Shown: positions 45,078 to 54,717, counted from the first letter of the stretch. The stretch: DNA of 64,000 nt from Brevibacillus_H sp041920465 (GCA_041920465.1 JBHGXW010000019.1:1-64000), one strand, 5' to 3'. Translations and numbers: made by a program. Notes: a model not told the origin generated them from the letters alone.

Positions 45078-46217
45078 TTACGCCTGATATGACTGCATAA
45101 CAGGCTTTTCCTGCACTTTTGGTTTCGGCTTTATCCAATACGAGCCAGTTGTGCTGTTGTATATGATGACGCTAAGAGGCGCCGTGACAACAAACATGGC
45201 AGAGATGATCATGGGAACGTCCCAGAAGCGGACATGGTATATCACATAGCTTTCCAACAAATATAAGATCAACGGATGCGCCATGTAGATGGCCATGTTG
45301 TGCTTCGCCATCCGTGCCAGCCAGCCGCCAAGGGTGTGCAATCTGCCCAGGTAGGACATGATTGGATAGAAAGCAAACAGGAAACTGGTCGTGTAAATCA
45401 TATAGAGCGGCGTGAAAATATTCAGCCCTTCCAAATAACTCATTTTTCCAGCCGCATACAGACCAACCAAACCTGAAGTGGACATTACAAAAACGAGCCA
45501 GCTGTAGGGGGCCAGGCGTTTCATCCATATTCTCCATTGGTCTGTGTGAAGTCCTGCGTAAGCTCCCAGAATAAAATAAAAAACATACATATAAACATAT
45601 AATTGGCTGTACACGTAGGTATGTTTCAAGAACGAGAGGACAACTGTTGCACCCCAATCGATTCTGTCTGCAATTGGCGTAGTAAAGAAATACTGGTACA
45701 AAGCATACAGAATCATTTGGGCAAGCCCGATCATGACAACGTGCTTCAGCCGTAAATGTTTTTCGATCAACTGCTTCGTAAACATGAACAATACCGTTAC
45801 CTGCAAATATAACGGAATGTAGTAGAGATGATAAAAAGAACTACCGGTAAACAGGCTTGTCAGGTATTCCTTTGGCAAAATGCTCGCATCCGCAGCATGG
45901 AATTTGATGTAGGTATAAATCGCGGTCCAAATCATGTATGGAAGGATGATATTGAACCAGCGTTTCCGCCAGAACATGCTCCAATCCACATCTCTGTGCT
46001 TATACCAATAAAAGAGCAGCATGCCTGTCCCAAAAATAAAAACCGAGCGACCAAATCTGAGTAAGATAATGGACATCGCCTCTATGTCATAATTCCAAGC
46101 AAATTCCGTCTGTGCGTCTACGAAAAAACCTAATATATGGATCAAAAGAATCGAAAGCGCTCCAAAAACGAAGAAGGCATTCAGATCCTGAAACGATCCT
46201 CTTCGGTTTCTCTCCAT
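45078..46217 (-). CDS. Acyltransferase 3 family membrane protein
   Basis: 379 aa with about ten membrane helices. Starts MERNRRGSFQDLNAFFVFGA with the acyltransferase 3 pattern (helix, IHILGFF, later FILGAYAGLH and HNMAIYMAHPLILYLLE). The family O-acylates cell-envelope sugars and polymers. Substrate unknown; the short spacing to cbpB does not imply a shared role. Confidence 0.85.
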   Translation of the reverse strand: MERNRRGSFQDLNAFFVFGALSILLIHILGFFVDAQTEFAWNYDIEAMSIILLRFGRSVFIFGTGMLLFYWYKHRDVDWSMFWRKRWFNIILPYMIWTAIYTYIKFHAADASILPKEYLTSLFTGSSFYHLYYIPLYLQVTVLFMFTKQLIEKHLRLKHVVMIGLAQMILYALYQYFFTTPIADRIDWGATVVLSFLKHTYVYSQLYVYMYVFYFILGAYAGLHTDQWRIWMKRLAPYSWLVFVMSTSGLVGLYAAGKMSYLEGLNIFTPLYMIYTTSFLFAFYPIMSYLGRLHTLGGWLARMAKHNMAIYMAHPLILYLLESYVIYHVRFWDVPMIISAMFVVTAPLSVIIYNSTTGSYWIKPKPKVQEKPVMQSYQA

Positions 46218-46268
46218 GATGTTTTATTCCTCCCGGTACTCGCTAGAACATTCATACGATGACTTGCG

Positions 46269-47126
46269 TTATTCTGATTTGCCAAGCTGCCAACTTTCTT
46301 CGGTCATTTCTCTAGCGGTATAAGCAAACAAGCCTAGTTTCTCTTGGAGATGGAAACGCGCTTTTTCTACCTGATTCCAATCAATCTGAAACGGAACTTG
46401 TTTGGCATGATTACTCCGGCTGAAGGTTTCCCACAAGGAATTTTTCACCTCTTGAACCGTCACTTCACGACCCGCCAACTCGGTAATACTGCCAATTGTA
46501 GAGGCATCAATCGATGGTATCGGTTTATTTGTTTCCATCTCATGAAGCCCAGCTTCCTGATAGAAGCGCTCCATCAGCTCACCTCTGGCCATTCCTCCAC
46601 CTTCAATATTGATGCAAAGCTGCAGAATGGAACCATGCCGGGTTCGACGCTGGGCCATGCCTCCGATCTTTTTGCCGTTAATGGCAAAGTCGTAATCACC
46701 GGCGCAATAAGAGCCTATAACTTCACCAAACTCTATTGTACCATATGGTTGCAATCCTTCTTGTAACATCGTTGCTGCCAATTGAAAAAAGTCGTCTATG
46801 GAGATATTCAGGTTTGGCAGAAGAATGGCGATGTTTAGCACCCCCGCATCAAGCGGGACGCAGGCTCCGCCCGATGAACGCAATAAAGCGCCGTACCCTT
46901 CCCGAGCACACATACGCAGCGCTGACTCCAAACAAGGCAGCTTCGCATCGCGTCTGCCCAAGTACAATGCGCGTTCATAAATCCACAAATGAACAATCGG
47001 GAGTGCACCTGTCAGAGCCATATTGTTAGCGAATGCTTCATCAATGGCAATCGGAAGCACCGGAGAATCCGTATGCGTTCCCGAATCCATCCAAAGAACC
47101 TCGGAAAATGATGAAAAGATAGGCAA
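46269..47126 (-). CDS. LipL-like octanoyl/lipoyl amidotransferase
   Basis: 285 aa from TTG 47126, with AGGAGAGGGA 9 nt upstream; the frame upstream to 47225 has no RBS. BPL/LplA/LipB fold with RRSSGG-like LLRSSGGACVPLDAGVLN and a Cys in GSYCAGDYDFAINGKKIGG. The Cys-acyl intermediate and QRR after it match LipL, which moves octanoyl groups from GcvH to other E2 proteins, rather than LipM. It would serve lipoyl-dependent dehydrogenases. Confidence 0.8.
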   Translation of the reverse strand: MPIFSSFSEVLWMDSGTHTDSPVLPIAIDEAFANNMALTGALPIVHLWIYERALYLGRRDAKLPCLESALRMCAREGYGALLRSSGGACVPLDAGVLNIAILLPNLNISIDDFFQLAATMLQEGLQPYGTIEFGEVIGSYCAGDYDFAINGKKIGGMAQRRTRHGSILQLCINIEGGGMARGELMERFYQEAGLHEMETNKPIPSIDASTIGSITELAGREVTVQEVKNSLWETFSRSNHAKQVPFQIDWNQVEKARFHLQEKLGLFAYTAREMTEESWQLGKSE

Positions 47127-47266
47127 TTTGCTAGCTCCCTCTCCTAAAAAGTTTGGGCCCGGCCCGGCAGTCAGCCAAAGTAGGGTTTCCCGCGGCCAAA
47201 AGACGGTTCCCATTATACACGTCAAATGTTACAAATTGCAAACTTTTATACGCTCGGAAGGAAATG

Positions 47267-47295
47267 AAAAACCCGGAAAAGCCTCCGGGTTTTTT
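47267..47295. terminator. Terminator between SLH gene and lipL
   Basis: GAAAAACCCGG-aaaagcct-CCGGGTTTTTT; flanked by T on plus and A-rich on the other side, so may act on both strands. Confidence 0.75.
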
Positions 47296-47328
47296 GAACT
47301 CGTAACGGAAAGAAAGTAGTTTGTTCTT

Positions 47329-48564
47329 TTAGTTTGGCAAAGCCTTAAAGGTGAAGTTATCGAAGAAAGTGGCTTTTTCCGGCAAGTTAACGGTTGCTTC
47401 ACGTTTGAGATACAGACCTACTTTTGTCGGCTGATTCAAGAGATCCTTTTGTTCAAAGACGAAGCTACCGTTGAGCGAAACAGAAAGAGTACCGCCTTCT
47501 ACAGTCACTTTCAGTATGTTCGTTGTCTGGAGCTTATAGGAGATTTGAGCCAGGATTTTTACATCGTCTTTTTCAGCATCCGGAACAGAAGCGACCGTCA
47601 GTTTGCCTTTTTCCACATAAACGACTTTGACGCCAGCGTCCTTGTCATCGAAATAAAGTCCGCCCAAACCATCTGTTCCGCGGGCGATCACATCGACCCC
47701 TATTTCGTAATGCTTGGCTTCTTCAGCCTTGTTCCAATTGAGCGGCAGAAGGTAATGGTCCAAATCCCGGCCAGGGCTGTAGGCCGTAACCGCTTTGTTC
47801 ACAATTCCCCATGTGCCTGATGCATCGTTCTCTTTCCAGTTGTCCAAATTGGAATCGGAAAACGTATCGGTGATGCTGGTCGCTTGAGGCGGAGTTGGCG
47901 GTTTCGGGTTTGACGATGGCGGGAAGACAATTTTTACTTCATCCAATTTGGCCCGGTATAACAGGGAAGCGGCTTCTGCCCGGGTGATCGGCGACTGCGG
48001 CCGGAATGTTCTGTCGTTGAAGCCTTTGATCAAATCATTTTGCAAAGCGAGAGCAATATAAGGGCGGAGCGCCTTGGAAATTTCAACTTCATCTTTCATA
48101 CTATCCAACAAGGAAAGATTAGGAGTTTGTGTGCGGTCATAGCCCATCAAGCGGACGAGCGCCACAGCAATATCTTCCCGTACGGCATATTCATCCGGCT
48201 TGTAAAGATAGATAGAACCAGCCTTGTATCCTGTCAGATACGATTTGGCAAGTTCGACATAATAGAAGGCCCAATGCCGCTTGCTGACATCGATGAATGT
48301 TTGCTTGACGTGCTCAGATTGGTCAATCTTGATGTCTGCTGCGGCAATCATGATTTTGGCGAATTCGGCACGAGAAATCTTGGCATCAGGGCGAAAAGTG
48401 CCGTCTTTGTAACCGGAAATAATTCCCTTCTCCGCCATATCCATGATGGCTTCATATGCCCAATGGCTCCTGGGCACGTCGGAAAAACGCTGAGAAGCAT
48501 GGGCGAAGGGCAGCAAGCTAAAGAAAAGGGCTGCCGTCAACAGAAAAGAAATCAGCTTTTTCAT
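47329..48564 (-). CDS. Secreted three-SLH-domain surface protein
   Basis: 411 aa from ATG 48564 (RBS GAAGGAGGG). Sec signal (KKLISFLLTAALFFSLLPFAHA), three SLH repeats (about 25-205; FSDVPRSHWAYEAI, DGTFRPDAKISRAEFA, DRTFRPQSPITRAEAA) for binding to pyruvylated wall polymer, a Pro/Lys linker (SSNPKPPTPPQ) and a C-terminal jelly-roll/concanavalin-like domain (DTFSDSNLDNWKENDASGTW). Cell-surface protein; the jelly-roll may bind sugar. Confidence 0.85.
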   Translation of the reverse strand: MKKLISFLLTAALFFSLLPFAHASQRFSDVPRSHWAYEAIMDMAEKGIISGYKDGTFRPDAKISRAEFAKIMIAAADIKIDQSEHVKQTFIDVSKRHWAFYYVELAKSYLTGYKAGSIYLYKPDEYAVREDIAVALVRLMGYDRTQTPNLSLLDSMKDEVEISKALRPYIALALQNDLIKGFNDRTFRPQSPITRAEAASLLYRAKLDEVKIVFPPSSNPKPPTPPQATSITDTFSDSNLDNWKENDASGTWGIVNKAVTAYSPGRDLDHYLLPLNWNKAEEAKHYEIGVDVIARGTDGLGGLYFDDKDAGVKVVYVEKGKLTVASVPDAEKDDVKILAQISYKLQTTNILKVTVEGGTLSVSLNGSFVFEQKDLLNQPTKVGLYLKREATVNLPEKATFFDNFTFKALPN

Positions 48565-48647
48565 ATAACCCTCCTTCAAAATTGGCAAGATTTAGCTGTG
48601 ATTTTTAGACGGTGGAAATAACAGGAAGGTTGCAGGCGGCCAAGCCA

Positions 48648-48690
48648 AAAACAAAAAAATAAGACAGCAGTAGGGTCAAGAACTGCTGTC
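48648..48690 (-). terminator. Intrinsic terminator of the LysM gene
   Basis: On the minus strand GACAGCAG-12 nt-CTGCTGTC is followed by TTATTTTTTTG. It ends the LysM gene before the SLH gene. Confidence 0.85.
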
Positions 48691-48734
48691 CGGAGAACTG
48701 AAGATTGGGGGGCTTAAGTCGAGTGGGGTGCTGC

Positions 48735-49040
48735 TTATTTGCATCGGTTGCAGGAGGAAGACGATTCTCGGTGGGGCGGGTAAGGTACGGGTGGATATGG
48801 TATGGGCGGAGAAGGTGGAAATGGTGGAAAAGGCAGAGAAGGCGGGAATGGTGGAAAGGGCGGATAAGGAGGAAATACGGGTGGTACCGGGAATGGAACG
48901 ATGATTACCCTTCGGCGCCGAAAGCGGAAATATGGATCACGTACATACGGATTATTCGCAATTAACCAATTAAGCGGGATCTTAAATCGCCGGGAAATGG
49001 AATAAAGGCTTTCCCCACGTCCAGCCAGGTATTGGTACAT
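48735..49040 (-). CDS. LysM protein with Pro/aromatic repeat tail
   Basis: 101 aa from ATG 49040 (RBS AAAGGAGG). N-terminal LysM (about 2-45: YQYLAGRGESLYSISRRFKI then WLIANNPYV) binds peptidoglycan glycans. Then a tail of PPYPPFPP-type repeats (about 58-90) and a charged end finishing SSSSCNRCK. No signal peptide, which is common for spore coat LysM proteins such as SafA or YrbA-like proteins that reach the cortex from the mother cell. Cys near the end could cross-link. A spore location is inferred. Confidence 0.7.
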   Translation of the reverse strand: MYQYLAGRGESLYSISRRFKIPLNWLIANNPYVRDPYFRFRRRRVIIVPFPVPPVFPPYPPFPPFPPSLPFPPFPPSPPIPYPPVPYPPHRESSSSCNRCK

Positions 49041-49228
49041 GCAAATGCCTCCTTTCTTCGTTGTATAGACTACTGTATGCTTCGGCTGGGACATGCGGCA
49101 GGACGATTGCCCACTATCCCGCGAAATGTGCGAATGACGTTTTCTTTACAAAAGAAGAAAAATATATACTATTCCGAATATTCTCTGATACGATATTTAC
49201 GAAGAAGTATCGTGAGGAGGAGTAGGTG

Positions 49229-51148
49229 ATGGATGGAAAGATGTTGAGGCAAAAATGGGAATCACACCCCATATTACAAACTTTGACAGAAGACCAGCGA
49301 GAGCAACTGCTTGCCGCAGGGGAGTATCTGCAAGTGCCTGCCGGCAGTGTCCTGATCCATGAGGGACTGACAGATACCGATCTGTTTTTGCTGATCGAAG
49401 GGATGGGAAAAAACACTTTTACAAGCGAGGAAGGAGAAGAGATAACCGTTTTGTTTTACCATCCAGGTGATCTGATTGGTTTGGTTTCGGCCATTTCTCA
49501 CAGACGGTCCAGGTTTTCGATTCAAACGGTTGTCGATTCCATGCTGTTTCGAATTCCTCATCTTTTTTTTGAAAATCTGCTCCAGGAGAACTATCCTTTC
49601 GCGGACAAAGTGATGCGCATTATTAGCCAGAGGTTCGACACGCTTTATCAAGAAATTCAGCAGGAGCATTCCATCCACACCGCCGGAATTGATATTCAGC
49701 CGTACCGCAAGAAACTGGGACAAATCATGTCGTCTCCCGTCATTACTGCTGATCTTGATGAACCTATCACCGAATTGGCAAAGAAAATGCACGATTTCCG
49801 CATCTCTTCCCTTCTCATCACGGATGAACAAAAACAGCTGCAAGGGATTGTCACGCGGGAAGATATCATCCGGATTGTTGCCTGCGATCCGGCCCGCCTT
49901 TATTCCTCGCAGGCGAAAGATGTCATGACTGCAAAGGTAATCACCTTGCAGCCGGAAGCATTCTATTATGAAGCGCTGCTGTTGATGGCCAAACATAAGA
50001 TTCAACACATTCCCATCGTCACCGGCAGTAATCAATTAGAAGGAATCATCACCATGCGCAACCTGACGGAAGCGAGAGGCGGCACGATTCTTACCGTCGT
50101 GGATGAACTGGAATCGCAGACTTCGGTGGAAGGTTTGAATAAAGGAAGGAAGCAAATTTATCAAATTCTTGATTCCATGGTAAAAGAAAACGCGACGGCT
50201 CACGAAATGTGCAGCTTAATCACTGAGTTGAACGATCGGCTGGTACGCAAAATCATCTGTTTCAGTGAACAAGCAATGCGCGAGGAAGGATTCGGTGATC
50301 CGCCTGTTGAGTACTGCTGGCTCGCGATGGGCAGCGAAGGAAGGCGGGAACAGACACTTAGCACCGATCAGGACAACGCGATCATCTATCGGGATGTGGA
50401 GGATTCCAAACAGAGAGAGACCGATGTCTATTTCGCCCGTCTTGCCGAGAAAATCGTCGCGGGACTTGAGCAATGCGGTTTTCCAAGATGCTCGGGAAAT
50501 GTAATGGCAACCAATCCGAGATGGCGTTACAGCGTCTCTGGCTGGAAGCGGGCCATTCATCACTGGCTGGACTCTCTTGAGGGAAATGAGCTGAGAAATT
50601 TTACGATCTTTTTGGATTTCCGGCCCGTCTACGGGCATTTTACTCTGGCCGAAGAGGTACGAAGTTATTTGTTTCATTTATGCCGGCAGGATCGTTTCCT
50701 TTTGCACCGTTTGGCAGAAGATGATGCAGAACATCAAGTCCCGTTGGGGGTGTTTGGCCGAATTTTGACGGAGCGGAGCAAGTCGCATCAAGACGAGATC
50801 AACATCAAGCACGGCGGCGTGATGCATATTGTGAATGCGATGAGAATCTTTTCGCTGCGTGAGGGGATACAGGCTGTCTCCACTTTGGACCGATTGAATG
50901 CGCTGGCCGAAAAAGAGCTGTTTTCGCAGGATGACGTCCGAAACATCCATGAAGCGTTCAATTTCCTGATGGTCTTGCGGATCAGGCAAAATCTGCAGCA
51001 GATTCAGCAGGGGAAGGAAGCAAGCAACTATCTTTGTGTCAAGGATGTAAACAAACGGGAGTATATTCGCTTAAAAAAATCCTTGTCCACAGCCAAGTGG
51101 TTGCAGCAATTAGTTGCGTATCGATTGCAAGTGGGAGGGAGGCTATGA
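49229..51148 (+). CDS. cNMP/CBS/DUF294 nucleotidyltransferase-like protein
   Basis: 639 aa; ATG 49229 (or GTG 49226) behind GAGGAGGAG. Order: cyclic nucleotide-binding fold (about 15-130), two CBS motifs (about 150-280; DLDEPITELAKKMHDFRISS, HKIQHIPIV), and DUF294 nucleotidyltransferase-like region (WLAMGSEGRREQTLSTDQDNA split here) with its C-terminal helical domain (about 310-639). The GSEGRxEQ..DQDNA motif is the GlnD-like nucleotidyltransferase signature. Probably a sensor enzyme that modifies an unknown partner. Overlaps the exonuclease gene by 4 nt. Confidence 0.87.
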   Translation: MDGKMLRQKWESHPILQTLTEDQREQLLAAGEYLQVPAGSVLIHEGLTDTDLFLLIEGMGKNTFTSEEGEEITVLFYHPGDLIGLVSAISHRRSRFSIQTVVDSMLFRIPHLFFENLLQENYPFADKVMRIISQRFDTLYQEIQQEHSIHTAGIDIQPYRKKLGQIMSSPVITADLDEPITELAKKMHDFRISSLLITDEQKQLQGIVTREDIIRIVACDPARLYSSQAKDVMTAKVITLQPEAFYYEALLLMAKHKIQHIPIVTGSNQLEGIITMRNLTEARGGTILTVVDELESQTSVEGLNKGRKQIYQILDSMVKENATAHEMCSLITELNDRLVRKIICFSEQAMREEGFGDPPVEYCWLAMGSEGRREQTLSTDQDNAIIYRDVEDSKQRETDVYFARLAEKIVAGLEQCGFPRCSGNVMATNPRWRYSVSGWKRAIHHWLDSLEGNELRNFTIFLDFRPVYGHFTLAEEVRSYLFHLCRQDRFLLHRLAEDDAEHQVPLGVFGRILTERSKSHQDEINIKHGGVMHIVNAMRIFSLREGIQAVSTLDRLNALAEKELFSQDDVRNIHEAFNFLMVLRIRQNLQQIQQGKEASNYLCVKDVNKREYIRLKKSLSTAKWLQQLVAYRLQVGGRL

Positions 51149-51876
51149 TTCGTCGTCTCGCCAGATGGGTCGAACACCAGTTTTTTCAACCGAAAGGAAA
51201 GCCTGCCTGCGATGCTGAACTGTTGGCTGAGATCCGGGGGCATTTGGAGCGGAGTCGTGCTGTCAAGTTACCGTCTGAGTATCCACTAAAGGAGATGAAA
51301 TTCGTTGTTTTTGATACGGAAACCACCGGATTTCACCCTTATGCAGGTGATGAATTGCTTTCTATCGGAGCCGTCGTCGTACAAAACGGCGAAGTGCTGG
51401 AAGAGGCAACATTTCATGAGTGGATCAATCCCCAACGGCCGGTTCCAAAGGAGATTCAAGAACTCTTATCGATCACGGAGGATTGTCTTGCAGAAGCACC
51501 TTCTGCCCTGGAGGCGATCAATCGGTTCCTTCAGTTTGCCGGCTCTGCTTGCCTGGTGGCACATAACCTGGATTTCGATCTGCACTTTCTAAACCGGCAG
51601 CTAAAAACCTGCTGCAAACAGAAAATTCCCAACCATTCCATTGATACTTTTACACTTGCTTATCATTTATACCCCACGCTGGGTTCGCACACTCTAGACA
51701 GCTTGCTGGATGTGCTAGGCATACCGCTTTTGAGAAGGCACCACGCCCTTGATGACGCGCTGATGACTGCCCAATTGTTTGTCCAACTGTTAAAAGCGGC
51801 GGAAGAGAGAGGGATTCATTCACTTTACGGATTGGAATACTACATATACCGGCATGCTTCGCAAGGCTTCCTTTGA
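51145..51876 (+). CDS. DnaQ-like 3'-5' exonuclease
   Basis: 243 aa from ATG 51145 (RBS GGGAGGG), overlapping the upstream stop as ATGA. DEDDh exonuclease: VVFDTETTGFHPY (D, E), LVAHNLDFDLHFL (D) and HHALDDALM (H, D). Resembles the DNA polymerase III epsilon family used as a stand-alone nuclease. Pairing with a DUF294 protein is recurrent in bacteria. Confidence 0.9.
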   Translation: MIRRLARWVEHQFFQPKGKPACDAELLAEIRGHLERSRAVKLPSEYPLKEMKFVVFDTETTGFHPYAGDELLSIGAVVVQNGEVLEEATFHEWINPQRPVPKEIQELLSITEDCLAEAPSALEAINRFLQFAGSACLVAHNLDFDLHFLNRQLKTCCKQKIPNHSIDTFTLAYHLYPTLGSHTLDSLLDVLGIPLLRRHHALDDALMTAQLFVQLLKAAEERGIHSLYGLEYYIYRHASQGFL

Positions 51877-52019
51877 TAGAAGACAACTTTTATTACTGCA
51901 AACCATTTTGTTTACCCTAATTGTAAAAATCCTGTTGTAATTTATTTCGTTTTGCCGATTCGTCTATGATATAATGTCATGATGTGTAGATAAATCGATC
52001 AACTAGATGAGGTGATAAA

Positions 52020-53543
52020 ATGACGGATAAAAAAGAGGGAGCGGACTTAAAATCCGTAAAACCCGAAAAAGATTTTAGCCAGTATTTCCAACCGCCTTCT
52101 TTGAAAGAAGCAAAAAAGCGCGGCAAAGAAGAGGTCGTGGTGCTCAGCTTCTCTGATGATCCAACGATCAATCAGGCGGTGCAAGAAATCCGCGAGATTA
52201 CCGAAGGCAAACAACTGAAATTTTTGCTTCGTACCTACGGCTGCCAAATGAATGAACACGACAGCGAAACGATTGCCGGGATATTGACTCAGTTGGGTTA
52301 TGAGCCGACGGAAGATGAAGAAGAAGCGGATGTTGTTCTGTTCAACACCTGTGCGATCCGGGAAAATGCGGAGGACAAGGTGTTTGGCGAATTGGGGCAC
52401 ATGAAGCGGGTGAAGCGCAACAACCCAAACCTGATCCTTGGGGTTTGCGGCTGTATGTCGCAGGAGGAAAGCGTCGTCAACAAAATCCTCAAGAGCTACC
52501 CGCATGTTGACTTGATCTTCGGCACTCACAACATCCACCGCTTACCAGTATTATTAAGAGATGCGATGTATTCCAAAGAGATGGTGATCGAGGTCTGGTC
52601 CAAGGAAGGCGACATCATCGAAAACATGCCGAAAATCCGGGAAGGCAACATCAAAGCATGGGTAAACATCATGTACGGCTGTGACAAATTCTGCACGTAC
52701 TGTATCGTTCCGTATACCCGTGGCAAAGAACGCAGCCGCCGTCCGGAGGATGTAATTGCCGAGGTGCGCGATTTGGCTCGCCAAGGATTCAAAGAGATCA
52801 TGCTGCTCGGACAAAACGTCAACGCCTACGGAAAAGATTTTACTGATATTAAGTACGGGTTCGGCGATTTAATGGATGAAATCCGCAAAATTGATATTCC
52901 CCGAGTCCGCTTCACCACCAGCCATCCGCGTGACTTCGACGATCATTTGATTGAAGTCCTGGCGAAAGGCGGCAACCTGGTCGAATATATTCATTTGCCT
53001 GTCCAATCCGGCAGCACGGAAGTTCTGAAAATGATGGCGCGCAAATATACCCGCGAGCAATATCTGGAACTTGTTAAAAAGATTAAAGCAGCCATTCCGA
53101 ATGTGAGCTTGAGTACCGATATTATCGTCGGGTTCCCAGGCGAGACAGAAGAACAATTCCAGGAAACGCTCTCGCTCGTGGAAGAGGTTGGCTATGATTT
53201 TGCTTATACGTTCATCTATTCCGCACGGGAAGGCACTCCAGCCGCCGGAATGGCAGATACTGTCCCGGAAGATGTGAAGAAAGACCGTTTGCATCGTTTG
53301 ATGGAAGTGCAAAATCGCATTAGCTTAGAGAAAAACCTGAAGCTTCAAGGGCAAGTGATGGAGGTATTGGTGGAAGGCGAGAGCAAAACCAATCCGGACA
53401 TCTTGTCTGGCCGTACCCGCACGAACAAGCTTGTACACTTTGCCGGCGACAAATCGTTGATCGGTCAATTTGTGCAAGTACGTATTGTTGAAGCAAAAAC
53501 ATGGACATTGCATGGCGAGGTCGTTACTAAGGTAGAGGTGTAA
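52020..53543 (+). CDS. miaB: MiaB, tRNA-i6A37 methylthiotransferase
   Basis: 507 aa, RBS GATGAGGTG. Bacillus-length N-terminal extension (about 60 residues), UPF0004 cluster domain (TYGCQMNEHDSE, FNTCAIRENAEDK, GCMSQ), radical SAM motif CxxxCxxC in GCDKFCTYCIVP and C-terminal TRAM domain. Adds methylthio to i6A37 made by MiaA (61474). Followed by ricA after 5 nt. Confidence 0.97.
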   Translation: MTDKKEGADLKSVKPEKDFSQYFQPPSLKEAKKRGKEEVVVLSFSDDPTINQAVQEIREITEGKQLKFLLRTYGCQMNEHDSETIAGILTQLGYEPTEDEEEADVVLFNTCAIRENAEDKVFGELGHMKRVKRNNPNLILGVCGCMSQEESVVNKILKSYPHVDLIFGTHNIHRLPVLLRDAMYSKEMVIEVWSKEGDIIENMPKIREGNIKAWVNIMYGCDKFCTYCIVPYTRGKERSRRPEDVIAEVRDLARQGFKEIMLLGQNVNAYGKDFTDIKYGFGDLMDEIRKIDIPRVRFTTSHPRDFDDHLIEVLAKGGNLVEYIHLPVQSGSTEVLKMMARKYTREQYLELVKKIKAAIPNVSLSTDIIVGFPGETEEQFQETLSLVEEVGYDFAYTFIYSAREGTPAAGMADTVPEDVKKDRLHRLMEVQNRISLEKNLKLQGQVMEVLVEGESKTNPDILSGRTRTNKLVHFAGDKSLIGQFVQVRIVEAKTWTLHGEVVTKVEV

Positions 53544-53548
53544 TAGAG

Positions 53549-53995
53549 ATGACGGAATCCACTCCATTCATTACAGACAAGGAAATCCTTGAAAAAGCGC
53601 GTGACCTGGCGCATTTGATTGCCAAGTCCAAAGAAGTTGATTTTTATAAGCGTGCCGAACATCAAATCAAACACAACGAACGCGTGCAAGAATTGATTCA
53701 TGAAATCAAGCAGAAACAAAAACAGATGGTCATGTTCGAATCTATGAATAAGCCGGAAGTGGCGAAAAAACTGGAAGAAGAATTTAACCAGCTGCAGGAT
53801 GAGTTGGACAGCATTCCAATCGTGGCAGAGTTCAAGCAGTCCCAACTGGATGTGAATGATTTGCTGCAAATGGTTACCCATGTCATCACCAACACCGTGT
53901 CTGAACGAATTATTCTTGATACCGGCGGAGATCCGCTAAGCGGGGAAACAGGCGGCGGTCCGGAAAAGCATCATCATGGCTGCGGCTGCAGCTAA
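53549..53995 (+). CDS. ricA: RicA (YmcA), member of the RNase Y-linked Y-complex
   Basis: 148 aa. YlbF/YmcA helical family (DKEILEKARDLAHLIAKSKE, QMVMFESMNKPEVAKKLEEE) with a Gly/His-rich tail ending HHHGCGCS. In B. subtilis RicA, RicF and RicT form a complex with Fe-S clusters that acts with RNase Y and affects sporulation, competence and biofilm; the CxC end fits a cluster ligand role. Position between miaB and cotE is as in B. subtilis. Confidence 0.88.
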   Translation: MTESTPFITDKEILEKARDLAHLIAKSKEVDFYKRAEHQIKHNERVQELIHEIKQKQKQMVMFESMNKPEVAKKLEEEFNQLQDELDSIPIVAEFKQSQLDVNDLLQMVTHVITNTVSERIILDTGGDPLSGETGGGPEKHHHGCGCS

Positions 53996-54063
53996 AATGT
54001 ACCCGGCACAGCTTTCGGTTCTGCTGGGGGGGAAATAAGAAACTAGGCACAAGCTAATCTTGC

Positions 54064-54091
54064 ACCCTAGACGAATACCCTGCATACAAAT
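54064..54091 (+). promoter_or_regulatory. SigK/SigE-type promoter of cotE
   Basis: ACC (54064-54066), 16-nt spacer, CATACAAAT (54083-54091) fits SigK (AC-N16-CATAnnnTA) and shares the CATACA -10 of SigE. B. subtilis cotE uses both factors. It lies 34 nt before the cotE start. Confidence 0.55.
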
Positions 54092-54124
54092 GTACAGAAA
54101 CGTTGTATGGAGGAGGTAAAGAAA

Positions 54125-54682
54125 ATGTCGGGTACAGATAGAGATCTGCAGTGCCGGTTACTCATTGCGAAAGCTGTAGTTGGCAAGGGACATAATTTCT
54201 CGCAGAGAACATATACCGTTAAGCCGTCACATACTCCTTCGACGATCCTCGGTTGCTGGATTATTAACAACAGTTTCCAAGCAGAGAAAGTCGGAGATGC
54301 GATTGAAATTACAGGCAAATTTGATGTGAACCTGTGGTACTCTTTCGCGGACAATACGCAGACAGAAGTTAAAAAAGACACAGTCTCTTATGTTGAGAAA
54401 GTCCCACTTTCCTACTATGACCCTAACACCCGTGGCGATTTGGAAATCTATGCTACCGCGGTGGAACAACCGAAATGCATCAAGGCGGAAATCAAAGACG
54501 GCTTGGTCGTTGTTCGGGTTGAGAAGGAGTATGCGGTTGAAGTAATTGGCGAAACCAAGGTGTGTGTTGTCGTGAGCAACAGTTGTGAGGACAAAGACTT
54601 CGATTTTAACGGAGACTTTAGCGATAGCAACGGCGGATTTGACGACGACGATTTCGATGACTTGCTGGATGATTTGGATTAA
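54125..54682 (+). CDS. cotE: CotE outer spore coat morphogenetic protein
   Basis: 185 aa from ATG 54125 (RBS GGAGGAGG). Matches CotE through the core (YTVKPSHTPSTILGCWIINN, KFDVNLWYSFADNTQTEV, DPNTRGDLEIYATAVEQP). The C-terminus is strongly acidic (DDDDFDDLLDDLD), as in CotE where it helps recruit coat proteins. Assembles the outer coat in the mother cell. Terminator follows. Confidence 0.96.
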   Translation: MSGTDRDLQCRLLIAKAVVGKGHNFSQRTYTVKPSHTPSTILGCWIINNSFQAEKVGDAIEITGKFDVNLWYSFADNTQTEVKKDTVSYVEKVPLSYYDPNTRGDLEIYATAVEQPKCIKAEIKDGLVVVRVEKEYAVEVIGETKVCVVVSNSCEDKDFDFNGDFSDSNGGFDDDDFDDLLDDLD

Positions 54683-54717
54683 GAGAGGATCAGGTTTCCT
54701 CTCTTTTTTCTTTTTTT
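54681..54717 (+). terminator. Intrinsic terminator after cotE
   Basis: AAGAGAGGA-tcaggttt-TCCTCTCTT followed by TTTTCTTTTTTT, overlapping the cotE stop. Confidence 0.88.
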
